This document shows positions 1 to 5,793 of a DNA stretch of 7,844 bases, in pieces. Source of the DNA: Gemmatimonadota bacterium (GTDB lineage: Bacteria > Gemmatimonadota > Gemmatimonadetes > Longimicrobiales > RSA9); the NCBI GenBank assembly GCA_019689775.1, contig JADGGV010000173.1:1-7844 (forward strand), read 5' to 3'. How positions within the stretch are numbered: the stretch's first letter is position 1; each line of letters begins with the position of its first letter. A model generated the notes under the pieces. It was given only the letters and a program-made list of their open reading frames with translations, had not been told where the DNA came from and ran no database searches. Both the position numbers and the translations under genes were made by a program.

Positions 1-65
1 CGCGCGGTGGGGGGCCCCCGCCCCCGCGGGGGGGCGCCCCCCCCCCCGGGGGCCGGGCCCACACC
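1..65. other. Extreme G/C low-complexity tract downstream of fae
   Basis: This stretch is almost pure G and C, with runs of up to 11 C (37-47) and 7 G (28-34) that can fold back on each other in several registers. It lies just past the fae stop codon, so on the minus strand it could act as a strong 3' hairpin, although no U-tract follows within the window. No gene is visible. Homopolymer runs of this kind at a sequence edge can also be a read or assembly problem, so the exact base count should not be trusted. Confidence 0.5.
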
Positions 66-593
66 TCACGCCGGCACCAGCTCCTCGGCGCCCGCCGCGA
101 ACGGATGGCGCGCCGTCGCCTTCAGCCGCAGCACGTCGGCCACCGCCGGCTGGTTCGACATCGCCCGCGCGATCGCTTCCTTCGTCGCCTCGTAGTTGTA
201 CTGGAAGATCTTCCGCTCGTCCGACGCGTCCCAGTGGATGAACACGCCGACCAGGATCACCAGGCTGTCCGCCTGGTCCGCCGGGATCACGCCGGCCTGC
301 ACCGAGTCCACGACCGCGCGCGCCACCGCCGCCTGCGCCGGCCCGAACATGTGCACCGCCTGCTGCGCGCCCTTGATCGTCACCTTGTTGAACAGCAGCG
401 TGTCCGGCTTCGCGGGCAGGTTCGGCGCCACCACGGCCAGCAGCTTCGTGAAGCCGTCCGTGTTCCCCGTCAGGGCGTTGCAGAACGCCTGCCCGACCGG
501 CCCATCCTTCGGACCGAGGATCAGGTCGATGTGCGCGACCTCGTTCCCGTCGCCGACCAGCGACTCGCCGACACCGAAAGGACGGATGGCCAT
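66..593 (-). CDS. fae: Formaldehyde-activating enzyme (Fae)
   Basis: The 175-residue product matches Fae along its whole length. Fae condenses formaldehyde with tetrahydromethanopterin to give methylene-tetrahydromethanopterin in the cytoplasm, linking methanol oxidation to the H4MPT pathway of formaldehyde oxidation. Visible hallmarks are the N-terminal VGDGNEVAHIDL stretch, whose His21 corresponds to the family's catalytic histidine; the core around residues 53-91 (AVVAPNLPAKPDTL, then FNKVTIKGAQQAV and MFGPAQAAVA); and GVFIHWDA with YNYEATKEAI at 116-141. Family members are about 170 residues long, so this copy is complete. There is no signal peptide. The start is supported by GGAGGGG at 600-606, six bases upstream. 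The gene is divergent from xoxF. Its leader contains an intrinsic-terminator hairpin, suggesting attenuation. The sequence conservation points to a canonical Fae rather than a Fae-like paralogue. Confidence 0.97.
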   Translation of the reverse strand: MAIRPFGVGESLVGDGNEVAHIDLILGPKDGPVGQAFCNALTGNTDGFTKLLAVVAPNLPAKPDTLLFNKVTIKGAQQAVHMFGPAQAAVARAVVDSVQAGVIPADQADSLVILVGVFIHWDASDERKIFQYNYEATKEAIARAMSNQPAVADVLRLKATARHPFAAGAEELVPA

Positions 594-617
594 GGGTGTC
601 CCCTCCGTTGAGGTGCG

Positions 618-640
618 AAAAAAAAGCCGCCAGAGGCGGC
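618..640 (-). terminator. Intrinsic terminator in the fae leader (putative attenuator)
   Basis: Read on the minus strand, GCCGCC (640-635), a TCT loop and GGCGGC (631-626) form a perfect 6-bp G/C stem followed at once by eight T (625-618). This is a textbook rho-independent terminator. It sits 24 bases upstream of the fae start codon and downstream of the minus-strand promoter candidate, with no other minus-strand gene before it. It therefore cannot be terminating an upstream gene visible here. Transcription attenuation of fae is the simplest reading. Confidence 0.6.
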
Positions 641-688
641 GGCAGCGCGCGGGAATGCGGATGGATCCGAAGGTTTCCGTCGCCCGCC

Positions 689-717
689 AGGGTAGTGCGA
701 CGCGCGGCGCCTGTCAA
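689..717 (-). promoter_or_regulatory. Putative sigma-70-type promoter for fae
   Basis: On the minus strand a perfect TTGACA (717-712) is followed after 17 bases by TACCCT (694-689), a weaker -10 box matching three of six consensus positions. Transcription would start near 680, giving a leader of about 87 bases that includes the terminator-like hairpin at 618-640. The call rests on the -35 box and spacing only. The start site is inferred. Confidence 0.45.
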
Positions 718-727
718 GAGCACCCAC

Positions 728-744
728 CCGGCGGCGCCCGCCGG
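728..744. promoter_or_regulatory. 17-bp perfect dyad between the divergent promoters
   Basis: CCGGCGG, a CGC spacer and CCGCCGG form a perfect 7+3+7 inverted repeat. It lies between the two outward TTGACA boxes, 11 bases from the fae -35 box. That position suits a regulator acting on fae, or on both directions. In DNA this GC-rich, a 7-bp dyad can arise by chance, so it is a candidate operator only. Confidence 0.3.
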
Positions 745-786
745 CCGGGCAGCCGCCGCGCCGCACGATGTCGCGGATCGCCCATC

Positions 787-815
787 TTGACAGCACGCCG
801 AACCCGGCGTATTGG
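787..815 (+). promoter_or_regulatory. Putative sigma-70-type promoter for the xoxF operon
   Basis: A perfect TTGACA (787-792) is followed after 17 bases by TATTGG (810-815), which matches only the first half of a -10 box. The spacer itself contains a perfect dyad, ACGCCG-N4-CGGCGT (795-810), which could bind a regulator between the -35 and -10 elements. Transcription would start near 822, leaving a leader of about 440 bases before the xoxF signal peptide start, or about 340 before the alternative start at 1160. Confidence 0.4.
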
Positions 816-912
816 TGTACTAGACCCGCAAAACCAGCCGTAGGTCGCGAAATCATCCGGGCCGCCACGATGGCGCGCCCGGTCTTCGATTTAAGCCCCG
901 CAATCGTCGGAA

Positions 913-1057
913 GCCTCGAGCCGCACCACTCGCGAGGCGCCCGAGCGGGCTAGCGCCCCTGGAGCGAGGTACCGCTCCGCCCACCCCAGGGGACGACGAC
1001 ACTCCACTCACTCAACGCCGACGTGGTTACTCCCCGGGGGACGACTGTGCCCCGGGG
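913..1057 (+). other. Tandem hairpins in the xoxF leader
   Basis: Three stem-loops can be drawn. The first pairs GCCTCG (913-918) with CGAGGC (933-938). The second is a compound element in which CCCCT (956-960) pairs with AGGGG (988-992) around the inner hairpin GGAGCG/CGCTCC (961-966 and 973-978). The third pairs two CCCCGGGG copies (1032-1039 and 1050-1057) around a 10-base loop. The sequence GGGGACGAC occurs twice, at 989-997 and 1037-1045, each time at a stem edge. This looks like an organised leader, but high GC makes chance stems common. Confidence 0.35.
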
Positions 1058-1065
1058 CGAGACGG

Positions 1066-1126
1066 CCGGTGGCGACGCCGCCAGGGCGTGGGATCGAGCA
1101 TCCCGACCCGGCGATGGCGCCACCGG
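1066..1126 (+). ncRNA. Candidate three-way-junction RNA in the xoxF leader
   Basis: A perfect 9-bp stem, CCGGTGGCG (1066-1074) with CGCCACCGG (1118-1126), encloses two contiguous hairpins: ACGCC/GGCGT (1075-1079 with 1085-1089, 5-base loop) and GGGAT/ATCCC (1090-1094 with 1100-1104, 5-base loop). A 13-base unpaired strand (1105-1117) closes the junction. No base is left over between the first stem and the two hairpins, which would allow coaxial stacking. The element ends 22 bases before a strong GAGGAGG ribosome site (1149-1155). I do not recognise it as a known riboswitch class. It could be a new cis-regulatory RNA or a chance fold. Confidence 0.3.
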
Positions 1127-1148
1127 TTCGTCGTCATCGCCGTCACCG

Positions 1149-1162
1149 AGGAGGCTCTCATG
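1149..1162 (+). promoter_or_regulatory. Strong ribosome site and in-frame ATG upstream of xoxF
   Basis: GAGGAGG (1149-1155) precedes an ATG at 1160 by four bases. This is a better Shine-Dalgarno match than the GAGG (1255-1258) in front of the signal-peptide start at 1265. The ATG is in the xoxF frame with no stop between, so initiation here would add 35 residues rich in Pro, Arg and Ser ahead of the signal peptide. ATCGCC (1136-1141) can pair with GGCGAT (1164-1169), enclosing both the ribosome site and the ATG. Confidence 0.35.
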
Positions 1163-1264
1163 AGGCGATCGCTCCCCCCGCCGCGCGCCGGGCCCCGGGG
1201 CTCGTCGCCAGCCAGCCTGTGGCATCGGTCGAACCCGAGTGTCCTTCACCGAGCGAGGCGAGCC

Positions 1265-3058
1265 ATGCGCAAGTTCACGTCATCGGGATGGTGGGCGTTG
1301 CAGGCCGCGGCGCTGCTGGCGATCGCGGCCGCGCCGGCCGTGGCGCAGGATCTGCTCCAGTTGCAGCGGGATCCCAACCAGTGGGTGCTTCCGGGGAAGG
1401 ACTACTCGCTCACGCGCTACAGCGAGCTGAACCAGATCAACGCGAGCAACGTCAAGAACCTGAAGGTCGCCTGGACGTTCTCGACCGGCACGCTGAACGG
1501 GCTCGAGGGCGCGCCGCTCGTGCTGAACAACACGATGTACTTCGTCACCTCGTTCCCGAACATCGTCTACGCGCTCGACCTGACGAAGGAGGGCGCGCCG
1601 ATCAAGTGGCTCTACAAGCCGACGCAGGAGCCGACGGTGGCGGGCGTGGCGTGCTGCGACCTCGTGAACCGCGGCGTGGCGTACGCGGACGGCAAGATCT
1701 TCTTCAACCAGCTCGACGCGACGACCGTCGCGCTCGACGCGAACACGGGCCAGGTCGTCTGGCAGGTCAAGCAGGGCGACCCGAAGAAGGGGCAGACGAT
1801 CACCGGCGCGCCGCTGGTCATCAAGGACAAGGTGATCACGGGGATCAGCGGCGGCGAGTTCGGCGTGCGCGGCTTCGTGACGGCGAACGACATCCGGGAC
1901 GGGCACCAGATCTGGCGGATGTACAGCACGGGCCCGGATGCGGAGGTCGGCATCGGCCCGGAGTACAAGCCGTTCTACAAGGAGTACAAGGCGAAGGACC
2001 TGGGCGTGACGACGTGGACGGGCGACCAGTGGAAGCTCGGCGGCGGGACGACGTGGGGGTGGTACTCCTACGACCCGGAGCTGAACCTCTTCTACTACGG
2101 CTCGGGGAACCCCGGGACGTGGAACCCCGACCAGCGCCCGGGCGACAACAAGTGGTCGATGTCGATCTGGGCGCGGAACCCCGACAACGGCCAGGTCCGC
2201 TGGGTCTACCAGATGACGCCGCACGACGCGTGGGATTATGACGGCGTCAACGAGATGATCCTCGTCGACCAGGTGATCGACGGCAAGCCGCGCAAGACGC
2301 TGGTGCACTTCGACCGCAACGGCTTTGCCTACACGCTGGACCGGGCGACGGGCGAGGTGCTGGTGGCGCAGCCGTACGGGCCGGTCAACTGGGCGAAGGG
2401 CATCGACCTGAAGACCGGCCGGCCGATCGAGAACCCGGAGAAGCGCACGAAGCAGGGGCAGAACACGACGGATATCTGCCCGTCGGCGATGGGGTTCAAG
2501 GACCAGCAGCCGGCCTCGTACAACCCGAAGACCAAGCTGTTCTACGTGCCCACCAACAACCTCTGCATGGAGTACGAGGGGGTCGAGGTGAGCTACACGG
2601 CGGGCGTGCCGTACGTGGGCGCGATCGTCAAGACGGTGCCGGGGCCGGGCGGGCACCGCGGCGCGCTCATCGCCTGGGACGCCACGACCGGGCGGAAGGT
2701 CTGGGCGAACAACGAGAAGTGGTCGGCGTGGAGCGGTACGCTGAGCACGGCCGGTGACGTCGTCTTCTACGGCACCATGGACGGCTGGTTCAAGGCGGTC
2801 AGCCCGACGACCGGCCAGGAGCTGTGGAAGTTCAGGACAGGCGCCGGCATCATCGGCGCGCCGATGACGTACATCGGGCCCGACGGCAAGCAGTACGTCG
2901 CGATCCTGGCCGGCGTGGGCGGCTGGTCGGGCGCGACCGTGTCGCTGGACCTGCCGCCGGATGACCCGACCGCGGCGCTGGGCGCGGTGAACGCGTTCAA
3001 GGACCTGACCAAGGAAGTCGCGAAGAGCGGGATGCTCTTCGTCTTCTCGCTGCCCTAG
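1265..3058 (+). CDS. xoxF: Lanthanide-dependent, PQQ methanol dehydrogenase XoxF
   Basis: A 597-residue periplasmic quinoprotein that oxidises methanol, and often formaldehyde, using PQQ with a lanthanide ion, passing electrons to cytochrome XoxG. Residues 1-27 are a Sec signal peptide ending AVA. The mature part shows the eight-bladed propeller pattern, the vicinal Cys130-Cys131 that stacks on PQQ, and metal ligands Glu198 (GGEFG), Asn282 (GNPGTW) and Asp324 in DAWDYDGVNE. Asp326, two residues after Asp324, is the extra ligand diagnostic of Xox enzymes; MxaF has Ala there. Spacing among these ligands parallels the family closely. The length is normal, and no mxaI small subunit gene is nearby. 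I chose the start at 1265 because it directly begins the signal peptide, with GAGG six bases upstream, although a stronger ribosome site serves an in-frame ATG at 1160. It is the first gene of the operon. Confidence 0.97.
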   Translation: MRKFTSSGWWALQAAALLAIAAAPAVAQDLLQLQRDPNQWVLPGKDYSLTRYSELNQINASNVKNLKVAWTFSTGTLNGLEGAPLVLNNTMYFVTSFPNIVYALDLTKEGAPIKWLYKPTQEPTVAGVACCDLVNRGVAYADGKIFFNQLDATTVALDANTGQVVWQVKQGDPKKGQTITGAPLVIKDKVITGISGGEFGVRGFVTANDIRDGHQIWRMYSTGPDAEVGIGPEYKPFYKEYKAKDLGVTTWTGDQWKLGGGTTWGWYSYDPELNLFYYGSGNPGTWNPDQRPGDNKWSMSIWARNPDNGQVRWVYQMTPHDAWDYDGVNEMILVDQVIDGKPRKTLVHFDRNGFAYTLDRATGEVLVAQPYGPVNWAKGIDLKTGRPIENPEKRTKQGQNTTDICPSAMGFKDQQPASYNPKTKLFYVPTNNLCMEYEGVEVSYTAGVPYVGAIVKTVPGPGGHRGALIAWDATTGRKVWANNEKWSAWSGTLSTAGDVVFYGTMDGWFKAVSPTTGQELWKFRTGAGIIGAPMTYIGPDGKQYVAILAGVGGWSGATVSLDLPPDDPTAALGAVNAFKDLTKEVAKSGMLFVFSLP

Positions 3059-3065
3059 CCGCGAC

Positions 3066-3110
3066 GCGGGCGCCCGGCGCCGCAGCGCGCGTCGGTGCCG
3101 GGCGTCCCGC
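3066..3110 (+). other. Stable intercistronic hairpin between xoxF and xoxJ
   Basis: GCGGG+CGCCCGGC (3066-3078) pairs with GCCGGGCG (3097-3104) and CCCGC (3106-3110), giving 13 base pairs with one bulged T at 3105 and an 18-base loop. It starts eight bases after the xoxF stop. No T-run follows, and the xoxJ ribosome site lies downstream. It is therefore more likely an mRNA-stabilising or partial-termination element that keeps xoxF levels above those of the rest of the operon than a full terminator. Confidence 0.55.
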
Positions 3111-3128
3111 CGCGGAGGAAGGGATCTC

Positions 3129-4007
3129 ATGCCGCATCGTTGGATCGGCCGGCCGGGTTGGATCGTGCTGGCGCTGGCCGTCGTCGCGGCGGCCGGCGGC
3201 ACGCCGGCGGCGCGGGCGCAGGACGGGGCCGGAAACGGTGACACGCCCGGCTCGTTCCGCGTCTGCGCGGACCCGAACAACCTCCCCTACACGAACGAGC
3301 ACCTCGACGGCTTCGAGAACCGGATCGCCGAGCTGATCGCCTCCGAGTTGCACGCCACCGTGCACTACACCTGGTGGCCGCAGCGGCGCGGCTTCATCCG
3401 CAACACGCTGCGCGAGAACCTGTGCGACGTGGTCATCGGCGTGCCGAGCACCTACGACATGGTGCTCACGACGAAGCCGTACTACCGCTCGACGTACGTC
3501 TTCCTGTACCGCAAGGACCGCGGCTACACGATCCGCTCGCTGGACGACCCGATCCTGCGCCGGCTCACGATCGGCGTGCACCTGATCGGCGACGACTACG
3601 CGAACAGTCCGCCGGCGCACGCGCTGGCGCAGCGCGGCATCGTCGGCAACGTGCGCGGCTACACGGTCTACGGGAACTACGCGGAGCCGAACCCGCCGGC
3701 GAAGCTGGTCGACGCCGTCGCCTCGGGTGAGGTGGACGTGGCGATCGTCTGGGGCCCGATCGCCGGCTACTTCGCGCGGAAGGAGCCGGTCGCGCTGGAG
3801 CTGGTGCCGGTCTCGCCGAGCATCGACCTGCCGTTCCTCCCCTTCGTCTACGACATCTCGCTCGGCGTCCGTCGCGGCGACGATGCGCTGAAGGCGAAGC
3901 TGGAGGAGGTGCTCGACCGCCGGCGGAACGATATCCGCGCGATCCTCCAGGAGTACGGCGTCCCGCTCGTCGACATCCCGCGCCGGCCCGCTCCCACGCG
4001 GCAATGA
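3129..4007 (+). CDS. xoxJ: XoxJ/MxaJ-type periplasmic binding protein
   Basis: A 292-residue exported protein of the quinoprotein-dehydrogenase-associated substrate-binding family. XoxJ is thought to bind XoxF in the periplasm and help its assembly or activation; no transported ligand is established. Residues 1-30 are a signal peptide ending ARA. The mature protein begins with the family's FRVCADPNNLPYTN (43-56) and GFENRIAELIA (61-71), followed by WWPQRRGF (82-89) and GVPSTYDMVLTTKPYYRSTY (104-123). A second lobe carries the VDVAIVWGPIAGYF segment (202-215). Only two cysteines exist, Cys46 and Cys99, which could form a disulfide. GGAGGAAGGG just upstream of the ATG fixes the start. It is 70 bases downstream of xoxF, and its stop overlaps an ATG in the xoxG frame (ATGA at 4004). 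The length is typical of the family. Confidence 0.93.
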   Translation: MPHRWIGRPGWIVLALAVVAAAGGTPAARAQDGAGNGDTPGSFRVCADPNNLPYTNEHLDGFENRIAELIASELHATVHYTWWPQRRGFIRNTLRENLCDVVIGVPSTYDMVLTTKPYYRSTYVFLYRKDRGYTIRSLDDPILRRLTIGVHLIGDDYANSPPAHALAQRGIVGNVRGYTVYGNYAEPNPPAKLVDAVASGEVDVAIVWGPIAGYFARKEPVALELVPVSPSIDLPFLPFVYDISLGVRRGDDALKAKLEEVLDRRRNDIRAILQEYGVPLVDIPRRPAPTRQ

Positions 4008-4045
4008 CGCTCCCCCGAGAATCCCTGGACCGGAGGTTCGGAGCC

Positions 4046-4483
4046 ATGCGCCCATCCGCTGTGGCGGTGTCGTGGGTCGTGCCGCTGGCCGTCGCGCTCA
4101 GCGTGGTCGGCAGCCGGGGCGCGAGCGCGCAGCAGCCGACGCCGGCGGCGCCGGCCGCCGCGCCCTCGGCGGCCAAGGAGTCGCCGGCGAAGAACCCGTT
4201 CACCTCCGACGCGGCCGCCATCGCGGAGGGAAAGCGGCTGTTTTTCAAGTGGAACTGCTACGGCTGCCACGGCACGCAGGGGGGCGGCGGGATGGGGCCG
4301 AGCCTGATCGACACCGAGTGGCGCTACGGCGGCGACGACGCCAGCGTCTTCGAGACGATCAAGCACGGCCGGCCGAACGGGATGCCGCCCTGGGCCGACA
4401 AGCTCACCGACGAGGAGATCTGGAAGGTGATGGCGTACGTCCGCTCGCTCTACAAGGGCGACCCGGCGAAGATCGTCTGGTGA
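4046..4483 (+). CDS. xoxG: Class I c-type cytochrome, XoxG electron acceptor
   Basis: A 145-residue periplasmic monohaem cytochrome, the expected electron acceptor of XoxF. A signal peptide (1-28, ending ASA) is followed by a Pro/Ala-rich linker (29-50). The single haem site is CYGCH (Cys71, Cys74, His75) in a WNCYGCHGTQGGGGMGPSL context, and Met113 in GRPNGMPPW is the likely sixth haem ligand. The C-terminal helix LTDEEIWKVMAYVRSLY is standard for class I cytochromes. It is shorter than the XoxG proteins of well-studied methylotrophs. I chose 4046 because it begins the signal peptide and has CGGAGG about nine bases upstream. An in-frame ATG at 4004 overlapping the xoxJ stop would add 14 residues ahead of the signal peptide. 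The assignment to xoxG rests on both the domain and the F-J-G order. Confidence 0.92.
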   Translation: MRPSAVAVSWVVPLAVALSVVGSRGASAQQPTPAAPAAAPSAAKESPAKNPFTSDAAAIAEGKRLFFKWNCYGCHGTQGGGGMGPSLIDTEWRYGGDDASVFETIKHGRPNGMPPWADKLTDEEIWKVMAYVRSLYKGDPAKIVW

Positions 4484-5790
4484 TGGCGGGCGGCGGCGAC
4501 CCGGCGGCGGGACGGGAGTGGAGCCGGCGCGCGTTCCTACGCGCCGCCGCGGCGGCCGCGGGTGGGCTCGGCGCCCTGGGCGCGGCGCGCGCCGGCGCGC
4601 TCGGCGCGGCGGCGGCATCGCGGGACGGCGTGCTGCGCGTCGGGCTCGTGCTCCCGGCCGGCGGCGCGGCCGCGCCGGAGGCGGAGGCGATCCGGCGCGG
4701 CGTCCGCCTCGGCGCCGACGAGGCGGCGCGCACCGCGCAGCTCTTCGGCCGCCGCATGGAGCTGGTCGAGGCCGTGGCGGACACGCCCGCCGCGGCGGCG
4801 CGCGAGGCGGCGCGGCTCGTCCGCGACCGCGGCGTCGCCGCGCTCGTGGGCGGCGCCGACGCGGCCGGCTGCCGCGCGCTCGCCGACGCGGCGGACCGGC
4901 TCGGCGCCGTCTTCGTCAACGCCGGCTGCGCGGCGGACGCGCTCCGCGGCACCGAGTGCCGGCGCGCCGCGTTCCACGTCGCCGCGAGCGGCGCGATGTA
5001 CGCGGATGCGCTGGTCGACGGCCTCGGCGGCGGCGCCCACCTCACCCGGTGGTACTTCGTGAGCTCCGGCTCGGCGGAGGGCGCGGCGCTGCGCGACCGG
5101 ACGCGGGAGGCGCTGCGCGCGCGGGGCGGCGAGGCGTGCGGCGACGTGGTGCTCGCCGGCGCCGCGGCCGACGCGCGTGCGCTGCTGGCCGACGTCGGCC
5201 GGAGCGAGGCCGACGTGCTCTGCCTCTGCCTGACCGGCCCGGCGCGGCTCGAGATCCTGCGTCGCTGGCGCGAGGCGGCTCCCAGGTTCCAGGTGGCCGG
5301 CCCGCTGATGCAGCCGGTCCGCTTCTGGGCGGCGGACCCCGCCACGCGCGCCGGGACCTGGCCCGCGATGTGGTACCACGAGCGCAAGCCGTTCGGCGCC
5401 GGCTCGCTGAGCGCGCGCTTCCAGGAGCGCTTCGGCCGGCCGATGGACCCGCTCGGCTGGGCGGGGTGGCTCGCGGTCAAGGTGCTGTGGGAGGCCTCGC
5501 TCCGCGCCGGTACGACCGAGCCGGCCGGCCTCGTCGCGTTCCTGGAGGGCCCGCGCGCCGAGTTCGACGGCCACAAGGGCGTGCCGCTCGGCTTCCGCCC
5601 CTGGGACCACCAGCTCCGCCAGCCGCTCTACCTGCTCCGCGCCCGGACCGAGATCCCCGCGCGCTGGGACATGTTCGACGTCGTGGCGGAGGTGCCGCGC
5701 GCGGGACCCGACGAGGCGGCGTCGCCCCGGGACGCGCTGGACCGGCTGGGCGACGACCGCTCCCGCAGCCGCTGCACGATCGCGAGGTGA
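4483..5790 (+). CDS. ABC-type substrate-binding protein of PQQ alcohol dehydrogenase clusters
   Basis: A 435-residue protein related to branched-chain amino acid type periplasmic binding proteins, most like the family annotated as the ABC substrate-binding protein of PQQ-dependent alcohol dehydrogenase systems. A twin-arginine motif SRRAFLRAA (14-22) followed by an Ala/Gly-rich segment to about residue 46 suggests Tat export. The ligand-binding fold begins at LRVGLVLPAGG (51-61). A VFVNAGCAADALRGTECRR segment (143-161) followed by AFHVAASGAMYADAL (163-177) resembles that family; Cys149 and Cys159 may pair. The start ATG overlaps the xoxG stop (TGATG), and no clear ribosome site is seen, so translational coupling is likely; GTG at 4480 is an alternative start. 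No ABC permease or ATPase gene is adjacent, so it may act as a sensor or accessory protein, or use a transporter encoded elsewhere. Its ligand is unknown. Confidence 0.8.
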   Translation: MAGGGDPAAGREWSRRAFLRAAAAAAGGLGALGAARAGALGAAAASRDGVLRVGLVLPAGGAAAPEAEAIRRGVRLGADEAARTAQLFGRRMELVEAVADTPAAAAREAARLVRDRGVAALVGGADAAGCRALADAADRLGAVFVNAGCAADALRGTECRRAAFHVAASGAMYADALVDGLGGGAHLTRWYFVSSGSAEGAALRDRTREALRARGGEACGDVVLAGAAADARALLADVGRSEADVLCLCLTGPARLEILRRWREAAPRFQVAGPLMQPVRFWAADPATRAGTWPAMWYHERKPFGAGSLSARFQERFGRPMDPLGWAGWLAVKVLWEASLRAGTTEPAGLVAFLEGPRAEFDGHKGVPLGFRPWDHQLRQPLYLLRARTEIPARWDMFDVVAEVPRAGPDEAASPRDALDRLGDDRSRSRCTIAR

Positions 5791-5793
5791 GCC

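Larger units (their letters stand above)
594..1264. promoter_or_regulatory. Divergent fae/xoxF intergenic control region
   Basis: No convincing gene lies here. The small ORFs present have no recognisable protein pattern and no good ribosome site. From left to right the region holds the fae ribosome site, a terminator-like hairpin in the fae leader (618-640), an outward minus-strand promoter candidate (689-717), a 17-bp dyad (728-744), an outward plus-strand promoter candidate (787-815), and then roughly 440 bases of xoxF leader containing several hairpins. Bases 780-905 are less GC-rich than the surroundings, as expected around promoters. The size of the xoxF leader is unusual for a simple promoter region. 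Confidence 0.6.

Noticed and set aside
521..868. 115-codon minus-strand open frame overlapping the fae start
   Set aside because: It runs out of frame into fae, crosses the terminator hairpin and promoter candidate, and has no recognisable protein pattern.
768..953. 61-codon plus-strand open frame in the divergent region
   Set aside because: Its start precedes the plus-strand promoter candidate and no ribosome site is seen. It shows no domain; the region is better read as regulatory DNA.
822..1264. Known riboswitch classes (cobalamin, ZTP, SAM, fluoride, guanidine) in the xoxF leader
   Set aside because: None of the conserved core sequences that I can recall for these classes could be matched by eye.
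1265..3058. Calcium-type MxaF methanol dehydrogenase or ExaA-type ethanol dehydrogenase
   Set aside because: Asp326 in DYDGVNE is the Xox signature, the protein follows XoxF in length and motifs, and it is followed by xoxJ and xoxG with no mxaI.
1280..3280. 666-codon open frame antisense to xoxF and the start of xoxJ
   Set aside because: Its composition is Arg/Val/His-rich with no domain pattern, as expected for an antisense shadow of a high-GC gene; xoxF on the other strand is unmistakable.
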